A DNA stretch of 64,000 nt. Origin: Filimonas lacunae. Its GTDB lineage: Bacteria > Bacteroidota > Bacteroidia > Chitinophagales > Chitinophagaceae. Shown piece by piece: positions 34,674 to 43,714 of this stretch. How positions within the stretch are numbered: the stretch's first letter is position 1; every line of letters starts with the position of its first letter. Location of the stretch: the NCBI RefSeq assembly GCF_002355595.1, contig NZ_AP017422.1, positions 5,336,823-5,400,822 on the forward strand. The letters run 5' to 3'. The translations under genes were made by a program, and so were the position numbers. A model generated the notes under the pieces. The model made no database searches. It was not told the origin of the DNA and was given only the letters and a program-made list of their open reading frames with translations.

Positions 34674-35318
34674 TCATTTCTTTTCCAGGTAACGCGCCAG
34701 ATGAAACCCTTCTAAATGATCTACCTTCCACTGGCCATCTTCTTTCAAAAATCCAACTTCATATCCCTGGGTATCACCCAACCTGTCCTTGAGACTCCAT
34801 TGCAGAGAAGCAGTGTTAACAGTAGCATGATAATTATTGATAACCCAGGTATTCCAGAATTGTCCGGCATCATCCTGAAACCAGGTCCATGGATCAGCAT
34901 CCTGAAAATCGAAGTTAATTTCGTTCAGGTATTTAGGCTGCGCATCCACCAGCGTCCTGTCTACAAGCTTTCCCAATGCATCATAACCTTCCAGGAAAGA
35001 GTGGGAAAAATAGCCCGTTTTCCGAAGGGCGTAGAAAGTTTTATCAAACGATGCCTGATCAAGCCTGGTTTGTAAGGTATCCTGTTCCACCACTACTTCA
35101 AAGTCACGTAAACTATCCTGGTTAGCATTGTGCCACTGGTACACCTTTTTTAATAAAGAGATTATGGCTACACTATCATTGACAGGTGTAATATTGGAAA
35201 TAATATTGCTATCTACAGGTGCAAAGGTTGATGAAGACTGTTGTTGAGTGCTTTTATTGCCGCTATCACAACCTGTTATTCCAACCAACAAAGCCAATGC
35301 AAAGAGTATTTTTTTCAT
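34674..35318 (-). CDS. Lipoprotein with DUF3828-like domain
   Basis: A 214-aa lipoprotein. Signal MKKILFALALLVGITGC with lipobox ITGC. After a Ser/Gln-rich linker (NKSTQQQSSSTFAPVD) the globular part resembles DUF3828 proteins: LLKKVYQWHNANQ, NYHATVNTASLQWSLKDRLGDTQGYEVGFLKEDGQWKVD. The ending GQWKVDHLEGFHLARYLEK is a typical NTF2-like closing strand-helix. Likely a periplasmic protein of unknown ligand. Single gene with its own terminator. Confidence 0.75.
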   Translation of the reverse strand: MKKILFALALLVGITGCDSGNKSTQQQSSSTFAPVDSNIISNITPVNDSVAIISLLKKVYQWHNANQDSLRDFEVVVEQDTLQTRLDQASFDKTFYALRKTGYFSHSFLEGYDALGKLVDRTLVDAQPKYLNEINFDFQDADPWTWFQDDAGQFWNTWVINNYHATVNTASLQWSLKDRLGDTQGYEVGFLKEDGQWKVDHLEGFHLARYLEKK

Positions 35319-35640
35319 GCCATTTTTTAAGGGTAATCCGGCTTATGCTATCATAAAAACCCGATTTGCTAAAATAGGCATTTTGCCCGCTTTTTATTAT
35401 ATTTGGATAACTCCTCCACCAGATTACTCAAAATCCAATAGGCTATACAAACCCGGTTACCTGTTTTTGAAGCAGGGTAACATGGTATTATTATCTGTAA
35501 ACCTATAAATGATTGGAGCCATGCACAACAAATGAGAACACACAACCTGTAACAACAACATTCTTTAGCAACTACAGCTACACATGTCCCCCGTCTTGTA
35601 GATCTGCTGAGTTAGCAAGTAACAAAACAACTTTATTACT
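35319..35640. other. 322-bp divergent intergenic region
   Basis: Lies between two divergent genes. It contains a -7 box TATATTTG (35398-35405) towards the right, which would give a leader of about 230 bases, and otherwise AT-rich sequence without a hairpin, RNA gene or ORF that I can support. Confidence 0.5.
35398..35405 (+). promoter_or_regulatory. Candidate -7 promoter box for the 149-aa gene
   Basis: TATATTTG matches the consensus. It lies 236 bases before the ATG, so it may start a long 5' leader or be a chance match. TTTG at 35382-35385 is too close to be the -33 element. Confidence 0.25.
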
Positions 35641-36090
35641 ATGTTTAACAATGCATTCAAACGCATGCCATTAAAAAAACGAAACCTTTTTCAAAAACTT
35701 TTTCACAGACCATCGCCCGACATTGCTGTAATAGAAATCAACAATTTGCTGGCAACCCTTTCTATCGAAAACATTTCTATATCGGAAATAGCCGCTATTG
35801 AAAAAAAGAATAAAGCGTACGCCAAAAAAGATTTCAGAGCACATGTAGCTGCGTTCTATGCCACCTACCTGCAGCATTGCTTAAAAAATCTGTATGTATC
35901 TGACACGGAGATTAAACGGTTGAAAATGCTGAAAAAGCTTTTATCATTAGACATGCCTACCATTTTGCAACAACATGCCAAAGTGGGCGATGAGCTGTAT
36001 CACAAACCCTTTAAGGAAGCGATATCAGACAGTAGCCTTACCCGCTCGGAAACGAGCTTTTTGTTTAAGCTGGAAAAAACATTCCATTAA
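35641..36090 (+). CDS. Helical protein of unknown function (149 aa)
   Basis: A basic, all-alpha cytoplasmic protein, no signal peptide. Helices include NLLATLSIENISISEIAAIEKKNKAY and a C-terminal HAKVGDELYHKPFKEAISDSSLTRSETSFLFKLEK. The D-x-S-L-T-x-x-E segment is reminiscent of a TerB-like or EF-hand-type acidic turn, but I cannot confirm either. The gene stands alone between a long upstream region and a hairpin downstream. Alternative starts are the ATGs at codon 9. Function unknown. Confidence 0.55.
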   Translation: MFNNAFKRMPLKKRNLFQKLFHRPSPDIAVIEINNLLATLSIENISISEIAAIEKKNKAYAKKDFRAHVAAFYATYLQHCLKNLYVSDTEIKRLKMLKKLLSLDMPTILQQHAKVGDELYHKPFKEAISDSSLTRSETSFLFKLEKTFH

Positions 36091-36097
36091 CCCAATA

Positions 36098-36133
36098 TAG
36101 TTGCCGCGTGAAGTATCGCTTCCGCGGCAACTA
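36098..36133 (+). terminator. Hairpin downstream of the 149-aa gene
   Basis: TAGTTGCCGCG / CGCGGCAACTA (11 bp) with further GAAG/CTTC pairing inside. No T-tract follows, so termination strength is uncertain; it may be a processed 3' structure. Confidence 0.5.
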
Positions 36134-36208
36134 CTTTCACAACACCAGATATGAAATGCCCGAAGCCACAACGTTTGTAAACAGCATACACATAACACCC
36201 CAAAACTA

Positions 36209-36658
36209 TTAAAACACAGCTACGTAATAAGCCCATGCTATCAACACCAGTTGCATAGGTACTCTAAACCACAAGTAGGATAAACCCGGCCCATCCAAAC
36301 TGCCCGTCTGGTAATTAATATGATGAATGGCGGCATATATATTAGCAGGCAGCAACAATATAAAAAACACGATCAAAAACCATCCTGTAAAAGCAGTAAA
36401 AGCGGGTAATAGCAATAGCAACCCGGCACCTGTTTCTAATATTCCGGTGATATATACCAATGCCACCTTAAAAGGCACTGCTGGCGGCAACATCATGGCC
36501 ATGCCTTTGGTATAGGCAAAATGCCCTATCGCAGTAAAAACTAACATCATACTTAACCCAATGCGTGCCGCCAGCTGCCATTGCCACGCACCTGTAACCC
36601 AACGCGTAATCATTAACGCCAGCAGGGTACCTGTCAGTAATACAATAAATGGTTTCAT
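36209..36658 (-). CDS. DoxX family membrane protein
   Basis: A 149-aa integral membrane protein (from the ATG at 36658) with four helices at about 1-20, 40-60, 70-100 and 118-145. The pattern fits DoxX-like proteins: GLSMMLVFTAIGHFAYTKGMAMMLP, then ITGILETGAGLLLLLPAFTAF. The family has roles in redox or thiol stress and as a subunit of quinone enzymes; the role here is unknown. An upstream in-frame ATG adds 11 non-conserved residues. It follows the Crp-type regulator gene (58 bp) on the same strand. Confidence 0.82.
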   Translation of the reverse strand: MKPFIVLLTGTLLALMITRWVTGAWQWQLAARIGLSMMLVFTAIGHFAYTKGMAMMLPPAVPFKVALVYITGILETGAGLLLLLPAFTAFTGWFLIVFFILLLPANIYAAIHHINYQTGSLDGPGLSYLWFRVPMQLVLIAWAYYVAVF

Positions 36659-36715
36659 AGCTGTGTATTTATCACAAATTTCGGCACACACCTGCTTTCA
36701 AAAAATGAACCCGGG

Positions 36716-37282
36716 TTAAGAAATACGTTTGCGAATGCGGCTAAGCGCCTGCGGCGTGATGCCTATATAAGACGCCAGGTATTTAAGTGGTATGTGGGCT
36801 ATTAAATGCGGCTGTTCTGTAAGCAAATAATGGTATAACTGCTCAGGTGTTTGTGTTAGCAGTAATAATTCCCGGCGCGATTTCTTTAAGAAAAGATCTT
36901 CTGCCGCCAAACGCCCGATGGTATTACCTACTGTAGTAGATTGGTAAATAGCCTGTAAATCGGCATAGGTAAGACTCCATAATACCGTATCAGTAATTGC
37001 CTGCACATGATAAGTGCAGGGTAATTGCGTTAAAAAAGAATCGTAAGCACTAACAAAGCTGTTTTCAAAAGCAAAGCTGAAAGTAAGATCGTTTTCTTCT
37101 CCGGGTATATAAAACCGAATAATGCCTTTTTCTATAAAAGACAGGTGTTGTTCGGTTTTACCGGTAGGCAGTAACACCGTTTTGCGTGTAAATACCCTTT
37201 GCACAAGGCGGGATGAAAACTCCTTCCAGTCTGCCTCACTGCACGGGGCCAGCTTTTCCAGGTAATGGCGAATGTGATTCAT
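36716..37282 (-). CDS. Crp/Fnr family transcriptional regulator
   Basis: A 188-aa cyclic-nucleotide-binding-like regulator. Starting at ATG 37282 the protein reads MNHIRHYLEKLAPCSEADW, the typical family start. The cNMP-binding beta-barrel is residues about 15-125 (RKTVLLPTGKTEQHLSFIEKGIIRFY). The C-terminal HTH is IPLKYLASYIGITPQALSRIRKR. A longer reading frame continues 77 codons upstream, but those run across the neighbouring VOC gene and are not conserved in sequence type. It is one of the common Bacteroidota DoxX/VOC-associated regulators; no effector pocket residues can be assigned. Confidence 0.88.
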   Translation of the reverse strand: MNHIRHYLEKLAPCSEADWKEFSSRLVQRVFTRKTVLLPTGKTEQHLSFIEKGIIRFYIPGEENDLTFSFAFENSFVSAYDSFLTQLPCTYHVQAITDTVLWSLTYADLQAIYQSTTVGNTIGRLAAEDLFLKKSRRELLLLTQTPEQLYHYLLTEQPHLIAHIPLKYLASYIGITPQALSRIRKRIS

Positions 37283-37312
37283 TACAGTAAGATCGGGCAA
37301 AAATGGTAACTC

Positions 37313-37348
37313 AACAAAGGTGGCAGGCCTTAACCTGCCACCTTTGTT
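37313..37348 (-). terminator. Strong hairpin between VOC and Crp-type genes
   Basis: A 15-bp perfect stem AACAAAGGTGGCAGG / CCTGCCACCTTTGTT with a 6-nt loop, in the 79-bp gap. It ends the VOC transcript before the regulator. Leftward of it there is no long T-tract, so partial read-through is likely. Confidence 0.75.
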
Positions 37349-37361
37349 AGTACTTTGCTGC

Positions 37362-37799
37362 TTACTTAGGTAAATCGTAGTTGATATTCCACCGCATACC
37401 AAACTTATCGATGAACATGCCAAAATAAGCGCCCCAGAATGTTTTTTCCAATGGCATTTGTATGGTACCACCTGCCGACAAACCGTTAAACAAACGTTCT
37501 GTTTCTTCTTCACTTTCAGTAAACAGGCTTAATGTAAAGTTGTTACCTGCTTCCAGCTTCTGCCCCATCGATTCCAGGGCATCTGTAGCCATCAACACAT
37601 TGCTTTTACCAATTGGTAAAGCAATATGCATAATTTTTTCACCATCAGCTTTAGACATATCACTGCAACCTGGTGCATCTGCCGGCGCATCTTTAAAACG
37701 TTGTAATGCAAGAAATTCACCTCCAAAAACAGACTTGTAAAAATTAAAAGCTTCTTCTGTATTACCCGGAAAATTCAGGTAGGGATTAATTGTTGCCAT
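37362..37799 (-). CDS. VOC family protein (PhnB/glyoxalase-like)
   Basis: A 145-aa vicinal oxygen chelate protein of the PhnB-like type. Two beta-alpha-beta-beta-beta halves: N-half MATINPYLNFPGNTEEAFNFYKSVFGGEF, C-half EETERLFNGLSAGGTIQMPLEKTFWGAYFGMFIDKFGMRWNINYD. The HIALPI and FGMF/FGMRWNIN strands are typical. Enzymatic substrate unknown: annotated relatives are often called 3-demethylubiquinone methyltransferase-like, which is misleading. A -7 box lies upstream at 37831. Confidence 0.88.
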   Translation of the reverse strand: MATINPYLNFPGNTEEAFNFYKSVFGGEFLALQRFKDAPADAPGCSDMSKADGEKIMHIALPIGKSNVLMATDALESMGQKLEAGNNFTLSLFTESEEETERLFNGLSAGGTIQMPLEKTFWGAYFGMFIDKFGMRWNINYDLPK

Positions 37800-37830
37800 A
37801 TGTGTTGATTTTGTATTTTAGAAGAGATAA

Positions 37831-37838
37831 CAAACCTA
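37831..37838 (-). promoter_or_regulatory. Candidate -7 promoter box for the VOC gene
   Basis: TAGGTTTG on the minus strand, 32 bases upstream of the ATG. It could also drive the Crp-type and DoxX genes if the hairpin leaks. Confidence 0.45.
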
Positions 37839-38038
37839 ATTATAACAAAGGAGTAAGGGTTGGGTAAAAACGCCAATATGCAGGGCTATTTCAGACAACC
37901 TTTGAAAACGAACAAACAGTGTTGCAAAAACGGACAGTTGCCCCAGGCTAAATCAATACAACCTGTTGTAAACCAACAGTAATACCCTTTGGCATATTTT
38001 TCAGGACATAACCACTGTTTTTAAAAACACAGCACCTT

Positions 38039-40420
38039 ATGTTTAGAAATTACCTATTAATAGCCTGGCGCAACCTGGCCAAAAGCAAAGCGGCCTCGTT
38101 CATTAATATAGCTGGTTTGGCTGCGGGTTTAGCCGTGGCTGTTTTAATCAGTTTATGGATATGGGACGAACTTTCTTTTAACCATTACCATCAACAGCAC
38201 GATAAAATTGTGCAGGTAATGCAAACTCAAACCTTTGCAGGCAAAACGCTTACCGGAGAAGCTATTCCTATTCCATTGGATGCAGAACTTCGTAAAAGTT
38301 ATGGCAGCGATTTTAAATACCTTGTCCTTTCTTCCTGGAACAATCACCATGTACTCAGTAATGGCAATAACACCATATCCCAAACAGGTAACTATATGGA
38401 TGTAGATGCCCCGGCATTGCTTGGGCTGCATATGCTGGCAGGTAGCTCAAACGACCTGCGCGATCCCAGCGCGGTGTTTCTGTCGCAAGCTACGGCCAAA
38501 GCACTCTTTGGCAATACATCCGCTTTAGGTAAAACCCTGAAGCTCGATAATCAGGATGTATTAAAAGTAACAGGCGTGTATGAAGATTTACCCTACAACA
38601 CAACCTTCCGCAACCTGCAATTCATTGCTACCTGGCAACTGTATGCTGCCGACCCCTGGGTTAAACGTTGTTACACCGATTGGGGCAACAATTCTTTCCA
38701 GCTATTTGCACAGCTACAGAACAATATCAATTACCAGCAATCTGCACAACATGTAAAAGACGCTAAGTTAAAAGTGGTGGACAAGGATATGGCCAGCTTT
38801 AAACCGGTGATATTGCTACACCCCATGAATCGCTGGCATTTATATGGAGAATTTAAAAACGGAGTAAACATCGGTGGCCGCATACAGTTTGTATGGCTGT
38901 TTGGCGGCATTGGTCTTTTTGTATTATTACTGGCCTGCATCAACTTTATGAACCTGAGCACCGCACGCAGCGAAAAAAGGTGTAAGGAGATAGGCATTCG
39001 CAAAGCCGTTGGCTCCTTACGATCGCAATTGATTATCCAGTTCTTTTGTGAATCGATGTTAACGGTGTTTCTTGCATTATCCGTTTCAATATTATTGGTG
39101 TGGTTAGCTTTACCTGCTTTTAACAGGGTTGCCGATAAACAAATACAACTACCCTGGCTCAATGGCTGGTGCTGGCTTACACTGGCGGTTATGGGTATGA
39201 TCACCGGATTTATTGCCGGCAGCTATCCAGCTCTATATCTTTCCTCTTTTCAACCCGTAAAAGTTTTAAAAGGCACATACAAAACAGGCTGGAAAGCAGC
39301 ACTGCCCCGTCAGGTGCTGGTAGTGTTGCAGTTTACGGTTTCTGTGATATTAATAACAGGTACTGTAGTCGTTTTTAAGCAGATAGAATTTGCCAAAAGC
39401 CGGCCTACCGGCTACAATAATGCCAACCTGATTTCTATAGAAGCCGAAACACGTGAATTAACCACCCATTTCCTGACTATACGCAACGAGTTACTGAAAA
39501 CCGGGGCAGTAACAGCAGTAGCTACTTCCGGAAGTCCTGTTACAGGGCTACACAGCAACAGCAGCAGCCTTGAATGGGAAGGCAAAGCACCCGGTATGAC
39601 CAGCGATATAGGCACTATTAATGTGTCGCACGAATTTGGTAAAACAGTAGGCTGGCAAATCAAAGAAGGCCGTGATTTTTCTTCACAGTTTAGCAGTGAT
39701 TCTATGTCTGTTATCATCAACGAAGCAGCCGTAGAATATATGGGATTGAAAAATCCTGTAGGCAGCATTTTACGCTGGGGCAAACAAAAAATACAGGTAA
39801 TAGGCGTAGTAAAAAACCTGCTGATGCAATCTCCTTATTCGCCTGTTAAACAAACTATTTTTTATATAGATGATCGTGATGTGGCCTATTTAAACCTTCG
39901 GCTCAACGCAGCATTGCCGGTAAAAGAAGCGTTGACACGCACCGAAGCCGTGTTTAAACAGTTTATTCCCAGCACACCTTTCCGTTACCAGTTTGTGGAC
40001 GAAGACTTTGCAGCGAAGTTTAACAGCGAAGAACGTATAGGAAAACTTGCCGGCTTTTTTGCCATACTGGCAATATTCATCAGTAGCCTGGGCTTATTTG
40101 GTATGGCCGCTTTTGTTACCGAGCAACGTACTAAAGAAATAGGGATTCGCAAAACATTAGGAGCATCAGTTATCAACTTATGGCAGCTGTTATCCAAAGA
40201 CTTTATGTTATTAGTGTTAATAGCCTTTTTCATCGCTGTTCCCATTGCCTACACCGGCATGCAGCAATGGTTAAGTAATTATGAGTATCGCACCAACATC
40301 CCTTGGTGGATATTTTTACTGGCAGGCATCTGCGCTATGGTTACCAGTTTGTTAACGGTAAGTTACCAGAGTATTAAAGCAGCACTTGCCAACCCGGTAA
40401 AAAGCCTGAAATCGGAATAA
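38039..40420 (+). CDS. FtsX-type ABC transporter permease
   Basis: A 793-aa inner membrane permease of the MacB/FtsX type that occurs in many paralogues in Bacteroidota. It has an N-terminal helix (SFINIAGLAAGLAVAVLISLW), a periplasmic MacB_PCD domain (about 45-270), a helix cluster around 280-430, another periplasmic region and a C-terminal FtsX module (about 665-790) with FAILAIFISSLGLFGMAAFVTEQRTKEIGIRKTLGAS. No ATPase gene is adjacent, so the partner lies elsewhere. Function is unknown; relatives export lipoproteins, peptides or sense envelope stress. Upstream there is 239 bp without a clear promoter box. Confidence 0.9.
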   Translation: MFRNYLLIAWRNLAKSKAASFINIAGLAAGLAVAVLISLWIWDELSFNHYHQQHDKIVQVMQTQTFAGKTLTGEAIPIPLDAELRKSYGSDFKYLVLSSWNNHHVLSNGNNTISQTGNYMDVDAPALLGLHMLAGSSNDLRDPSAVFLSQATAKALFGNTSALGKTLKLDNQDVLKVTGVYEDLPYNTTFRNLQFIATWQLYAADPWVKRCYTDWGNNSFQLFAQLQNNINYQQSAQHVKDAKLKVVDKDMASFKPVILLHPMNRWHLYGEFKNGVNIGGRIQFVWLFGGIGLFVLLLACINFMNLSTARSEKRCKEIGIRKAVGSLRSQLIIQFFCESMLTVFLALSVSILLVWLALPAFNRVADKQIQLPWLNGWCWLTLAVMGMITGFIAGSYPALYLSSFQPVKVLKGTYKTGWKAALPRQVLVVLQFTVSVILITGTVVVFKQIEFAKSRPTGYNNANLISIEAETRELTTHFLTIRNELLKTGAVTAVATSGSPVTGLHSNSSSLEWEGKAPGMTSDIGTINVSHEFGKTVGWQIKEGRDFSSQFSSDSMSVIINEAAVEYMGLKNPVGSILRWGKQKIQVIGVVKNLLMQSPYSPVKQTIFYIDDRDVAYLNLRLNAALPVKEALTRTEAVFKQFIPSTPFRYQFVDEDFAAKFNSEERIGKLAGFFAILAIFISSLGLFGMAAFVTEQRTKEIGIRKTLGASVINLWQLLSKDFMLLVLIAFFIAVPIAYTGMQQWLSNYEYRTNIPWWIFLLAGICAMVTSLLTVSYQSIKAALANPVKSLKSE

Positions 40421-40445
40421 TCAGATAAACGCTGTTACAAAGCAG

Positions 40446-40494
40446 AATAAAGCGTAAAAAAGCAGAGAAGGTTTTTGCTTTTTTACGCTTTATT
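40446..40494 (+). terminator. Intrinsic terminator of the FtsX permease gene
   Basis: An 18-bp stem (AATAAAGCGTAAAAAAGC / GCTTTTTTACGCTTTATT) with a 13-nt loop, then T-rich sequence. Very convincing. Confidence 0.9.
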
Positions 40495-40525
40495 TTTTAT
40501 AAATTATACTATAATAAGTAACCAT

Positions 40526-41413
40526 ATGAATGAAACCGATCTGCACCACACCAACCCACGCGATTACAGCACTATAAGCCCCTCTGCGAGGGCTTTGTTG
40601 TTAATGAAAGGACATACAGATGTTCCCTTTGCCAGGGAAGCCGCTTCCCTGTTATTATATCCCAACAGGTTTGAGCCGGATTATGCCAATCCTGATTTCA
40701 AGTTTTGGGCAAGAGTGCTGCACTTTGAAAAAAGGTATAAAAATATTAATCAGTTATTATGGGAAACCTCCGTTCATAACATACTGGAAATATGCTCCGG
40801 CTTTTCGTTCCGTGGCCTGGAAGCATTACAAAAGCCCGGCATTCATTATATAGATACCGACCTGCCTGGTATCATTACACTAAAAAAATCACTGATACCC
40901 GCCTTACAAACTACTTCACCTGCCCCTGGCAGCCGTTTAGAAATTGTATCAATGAATGCTTTAGACCAGCAGCAGGTACAATATACCAGCTCCCATTTTC
41001 ACACCGGCCCTGTTAACTTTGTAAATGAAGGATTGTTAATGTATCTGGACAATCACGAAAAAGAACACCTTTGCCAGATTATACGCAGCATATTGCAAAA
41101 ACGCGGCGGTTACTGGATCACCGGTGATATTTATATTAAGAACAAACACGAGCGTGTAAGCAAACAACTGGATGATCAATTGAACAACTTTTTTGAAGAA
41201 CACCGCATTACCGAAAAAATGTTTGACAGCTTTGAAGAAGCAGAACTCTTTTTTAACAAGGTAGGTTTTGAAATTGACAAAGAAGCACGTACAGATATTT
41301 CACAATTAAGCAGCATGCCCTGGTTACAACAACATGCTACAGAAGCACAATTATTAAAACTACAGAAAGCAGGAAGACTGCAAACCACGTGGCGCTTAAA
41401 ACCTATCCCTTAA
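40526..41413 (+). CDS. SAM-dependent methyltransferase, leucine carboxyl methyltransferase-like
   Basis: A 295-aa class I methyltransferase. The start is taken at ATG 40526 (MNETDLHHTNPRDYSTISPSA) because the upstream ATG lies within the terminator stem of the previous gene. Motifs: ILEICSGFSFRGLEAL (motif I variant), HYIDTDLPGI (acidic loop), VNFVNEGLLMYLDNHEKEHLCQIIRSIL (a hallmark of the LCM/PPM1 family) and YWITGDIYIK. The family methylates carboxyl groups on proteins or polyketide products. Target unknown. Confidence 0.82.
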   Translation: MNETDLHHTNPRDYSTISPSARALLLMKGHTDVPFAREAASLLLYPNRFEPDYANPDFKFWARVLHFEKRYKNINQLLWETSVHNILEICSGFSFRGLEALQKPGIHYIDTDLPGIITLKKSLIPALQTTSPAPGSRLEIVSMNALDQQQVQYTSSHFHTGPVNFVNEGLLMYLDNHEKEHLCQIIRSILQKRGGYWITGDIYIKNKHERVSKQLDDQLNNFFEEHRITEKMFDSFEEAELFFNKVGFEIDKEARTDISQLSSMPWLQQHATEAQLLKLQKAGRLQTTWRLKPIP

Positions 41414-41436
41414 ACTTAACATAGGATAAGAAAAAA

Positions 41437-41464
41437 AGAGAGCAGCATTACCGCTGCCCTCTCT
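41437..41464. terminator. Hairpin between methyltransferase and the CHU_C cargo gene
   Basis: AGAGAGCAGC / GCTGCCCTCTCT, imperfect (two-base bulge), with an A-run on the left giving a T-tract for the leftward gene. Likely ends that gene, possibly both. Confidence 0.55.
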
Positions 41465-41484
41465 ATACATGATACCATAACCCC

Positions 41485-43491
41485 TTACCTAACGAGGTTG
41501 ATATCACCTTTTCTAACAACCTCTTCCCCTGTTGTTAAAACTAGTTTTACTGCATAAATATATACCCCTACAGGTTGCTGCTTTCCATTGAAGGTGCCGT
41601 CCCAGGCCTTGTTTACATCGGAAGTAGTAAACACCAGTTCGCCCCACTGATTAAATATTTTCAGTTGTATAGTGGCTATTCCATTACCATACACTTTAAA
41701 CTCATCGTTCTTACCATCGCCGTTAGGCGTAAAGGCATTGGGCACATACACCTCTTTAGCCAGCAATTTGGCACTAGCCAGGCCAGGCGCACTGTTCTGA
41801 CATTCCTGCTGACCCAACGCAATAACAGAGATAGAAACCGTAGCCTGCTGCGACCCGGTAACTTTTACCGTATGCGTGGTAGCATTGGCTCCCGATCCGG
41901 AGCTGGGCGTTTGATACGCACCACCATCTACCGACACTTCATAACCAATAGCGCCAGACACTAAGCCCCAGGTAAAAGTAACCTCATCAATACCAATAGA
42001 AGTAGCGGTTACCACAGGTTTGGCAATAGCAGTTAAAGCAGTAGCCGTCACTGCTGTACGGGTGCTCACACATGAGCTGTTGGTGCTGGCCGATACATAA
42101 TAAGTGGTAGCACCGCTGCTGTAAGGAAAAGTATAACTGGTACCCGTGCCTAAAGAAGTGCCGCCGGTAGCCGCATCAAACCATTCATACACAATTCCGC
42201 TTTGTGCATTGTCTACAGTTAATGTTGCCGAACTGCCCGGACATACATTGATATCATCCACCACCGGCGGCGAAGGCGGGTTTACAAAAATTACTTTGGC
42301 CTGAGTTACCTCACTGGCACAATTGGCACTGCTTACTGCTACTACATAAAAAGCCGAATCTGACGAAACTGTTCCGGACGTAAAACTGGTACCCGTGCCT
42401 ATAACCGTTCCACCGGCAGCACTGCTGAACCAATTATAAGTAAGTGCACTATTAGGATCTGTGACCGTTATAGTAGCAGTAGAAGCACCGCACAACTTGG
42501 CCGTATCTGTTTTAGGAGAAGGAACCTTCGGTAATATAATTACTTTCACTGGTGTACGTTCACCCACACATCCAATATTATTGATGCCCCCAACATAAAA
42601 AGTAGAATCGCTGGTTACCGTTCCCGTAGTAAAGGTGCCGGTAGCAGAGGTAGCCAATGTGGCTCCCGCCAGTGTAGACCAACCATAGGTAAAGTCGGAA
42701 GAAGTATTGGATACCGTTAATGTAGCCGGCCCTACCGCGCATAAAGAAACATCAGCAGCAACAGGTTTGGTAGGTACCGGTGATTTTAAACCACCCACAG
42801 CAAATATATAAGTACGAAAGCTACCGCTTCCTGCAATAGTAGAAGAATTATTTTTAAAGCTTATAGATACCAGTTTTTTAAAACAGGGAAGCAAATAATC
42901 TTTAAAATACATACGCGGGTTGGTAGAACTGCCATCCCAATCACCGGCAGCAAACGGGCCATTTTGTCTTTTCACACGCCCATAACCCGCTATAGCCACG
43001 TTAGTAGTAATATTAAACCAGTCAGAAAAAACCTGGCTGGTAAACTGAGTAGTAGTTCCATCATCAAAGTTAAAAGTAACGGTAAGCGTACTGTTTCCCT
43101 CAGTAGAAGTGGCCAGTAATGTAATTCTACCATAAATATCCGGAGTGGTTAATGCCAGCGTACCACTTTCCTGAGTAAGCAGGCTTAAGGTATTATTACC
43201 TGTATAACCAGCCAGTTGCCAGGTTCTGGTACCATTGGCAATTAAACCGTCGTTAGGAATACCAAACCAGGTGGGCCCACCATTGGCAGCAGCAAATTGC
43301 TTGGTACAAATAACATTATTGGATATAGAAATAGCATCCATTTCTTTGGTAGTAGTAGTAAGACTGCTACTACCTGTACCTTCCGCAATAACATCATGAT
43401 TAAAGCCTGTGACAGCAATAGGCGAAAAAGTTTGCCCCGAGGCATACGCCGACAATAATAAAAAGAGTAATCCCGATAAGCAGTTTTTCAT
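41485..43491 (-). CDS. T9SS type B cargo with gliding-motility-associated C-terminal domain
   Basis: A secreted protein of 668 aa. Signal peptide about 1-19 (ending ASGQ). After an N-terminal beta region of unknown type (about 20-235) come three Ig_7-type repeats (C-x-G-P/A-S-A-T-L-T-V, STFYVGG, FYVVAVSSANC; about 255-490) and a FN3-like segment. The CHU_C / type B sorting domain (VPNAFTPNGDGKNDEFKVYGN ... WGELVF ... WDGTFNGKQQPVGVYIYAV ... GDINLVR) occupies the last 90 residues. Type B cargos usually go through a PorP/SprF-linked T9SS route; such a gene lies downstream at 46045. Possible adhesin, polysaccharide-binding or gliding protein. Confidence 0.92.
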   Translation of the reverse strand: MKNCLSGLLFLLLSAYASGQTFSPIAVTGFNHDVIAEGTGSSSLTTTTKEMDAISISNNVICTKQFAAANGGPTWFGIPNDGLIANGTRTWQLAGYTGNNTLSLLTQESGTLALTTPDIYGRITLLATSTEGNSTLTVTFNFDDGTTTQFTSQVFSDWFNITTNVAIAGYGRVKRQNGPFAAGDWDGSSTNPRMYFKDYLLPCFKKLVSISFKNNSSTIAGSGSFRTYIFAVGGLKSPVPTKPVAADVSLCAVGPATLTVSNTSSDFTYGWSTLAGATLATSATGTFTTGTVTSDSTFYVGGINNIGCVGERTPVKVIILPKVPSPKTDTAKLCGASTATITVTDPNSALTYNWFSSAAGGTVIGTGTSFTSGTVSSDSAFYVVAVSSANCASEVTQAKVIFVNPPSPPVVDDINVCPGSSATLTVDNAQSGIVYEWFDAATGGTSLGTGTSYTFPYSSGATTYYVSASTNSSCVSTRTAVTATALTAIAKPVVTATSIGIDEVTFTWGLVSGAIGYEVSVDGGAYQTPSSGSGANATTHTVKVTGSQQATVSISVIALGQQECQNSAPGLASAKLLAKEVYVPNAFTPNGDGKNDEFKVYGNGIATIQLKIFNQWGELVFTTSDVNKAWDGTFNGKQQPVGVYIYAVKLVLTTGEEVVRKGDINLVR

Positions 43492-43579
43492 AAATGACCT
43501 GTATAGTTTAAAATATTTCCTGAATCAATATGATAAACTGAAAGTATACAAGCCTGCTTACCCTTCCCATTTTACTCAG

Positions 43580-43620
43580 GGGACAAAAAAGGGACAACGC
43601 ATTTGTCCAATTTTTGTCCC
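43580..43620. promoter_or_regulatory. Imperfect inverted repeat between two divergent T9SS cargo genes
   Basis: GGGACAAAAAAGGGACAA and TTGTCCAATTTTTGTCCC (18-bp arms, 16 of 18 complementary, 5-nt loop). GGGACA occurs twice as a direct repeat inside the left arm. The right arm carries a TTTG (43613-43616) that is spaced 19 bases from TATCTCTT (43636), a weak -7 box for the rightward gene. It could be a shared operator. Confidence 0.4.
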
Positions 43621-43714
43621 TTGAAATACAATCGTTATCTCTTACCTGATTCTATTTTTATAAGTAGCGGACCGCTGATCACATACATCCATTATTAACT
43701 GCAAAATCAAGACT

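Noticed and set aside
37283-37513. N-terminal extension of the Crp-type regulator by 77 residues
   Set aside because: It runs through the terminator hairpin and the coding sequence of the VOC gene; the family start is at 37282.
37980-38010. Sigma-54-type promoter before the FtsX permease (TTGGCAT ...)
   Set aside because: The -12 element lacks the GC and spacing does not fit.
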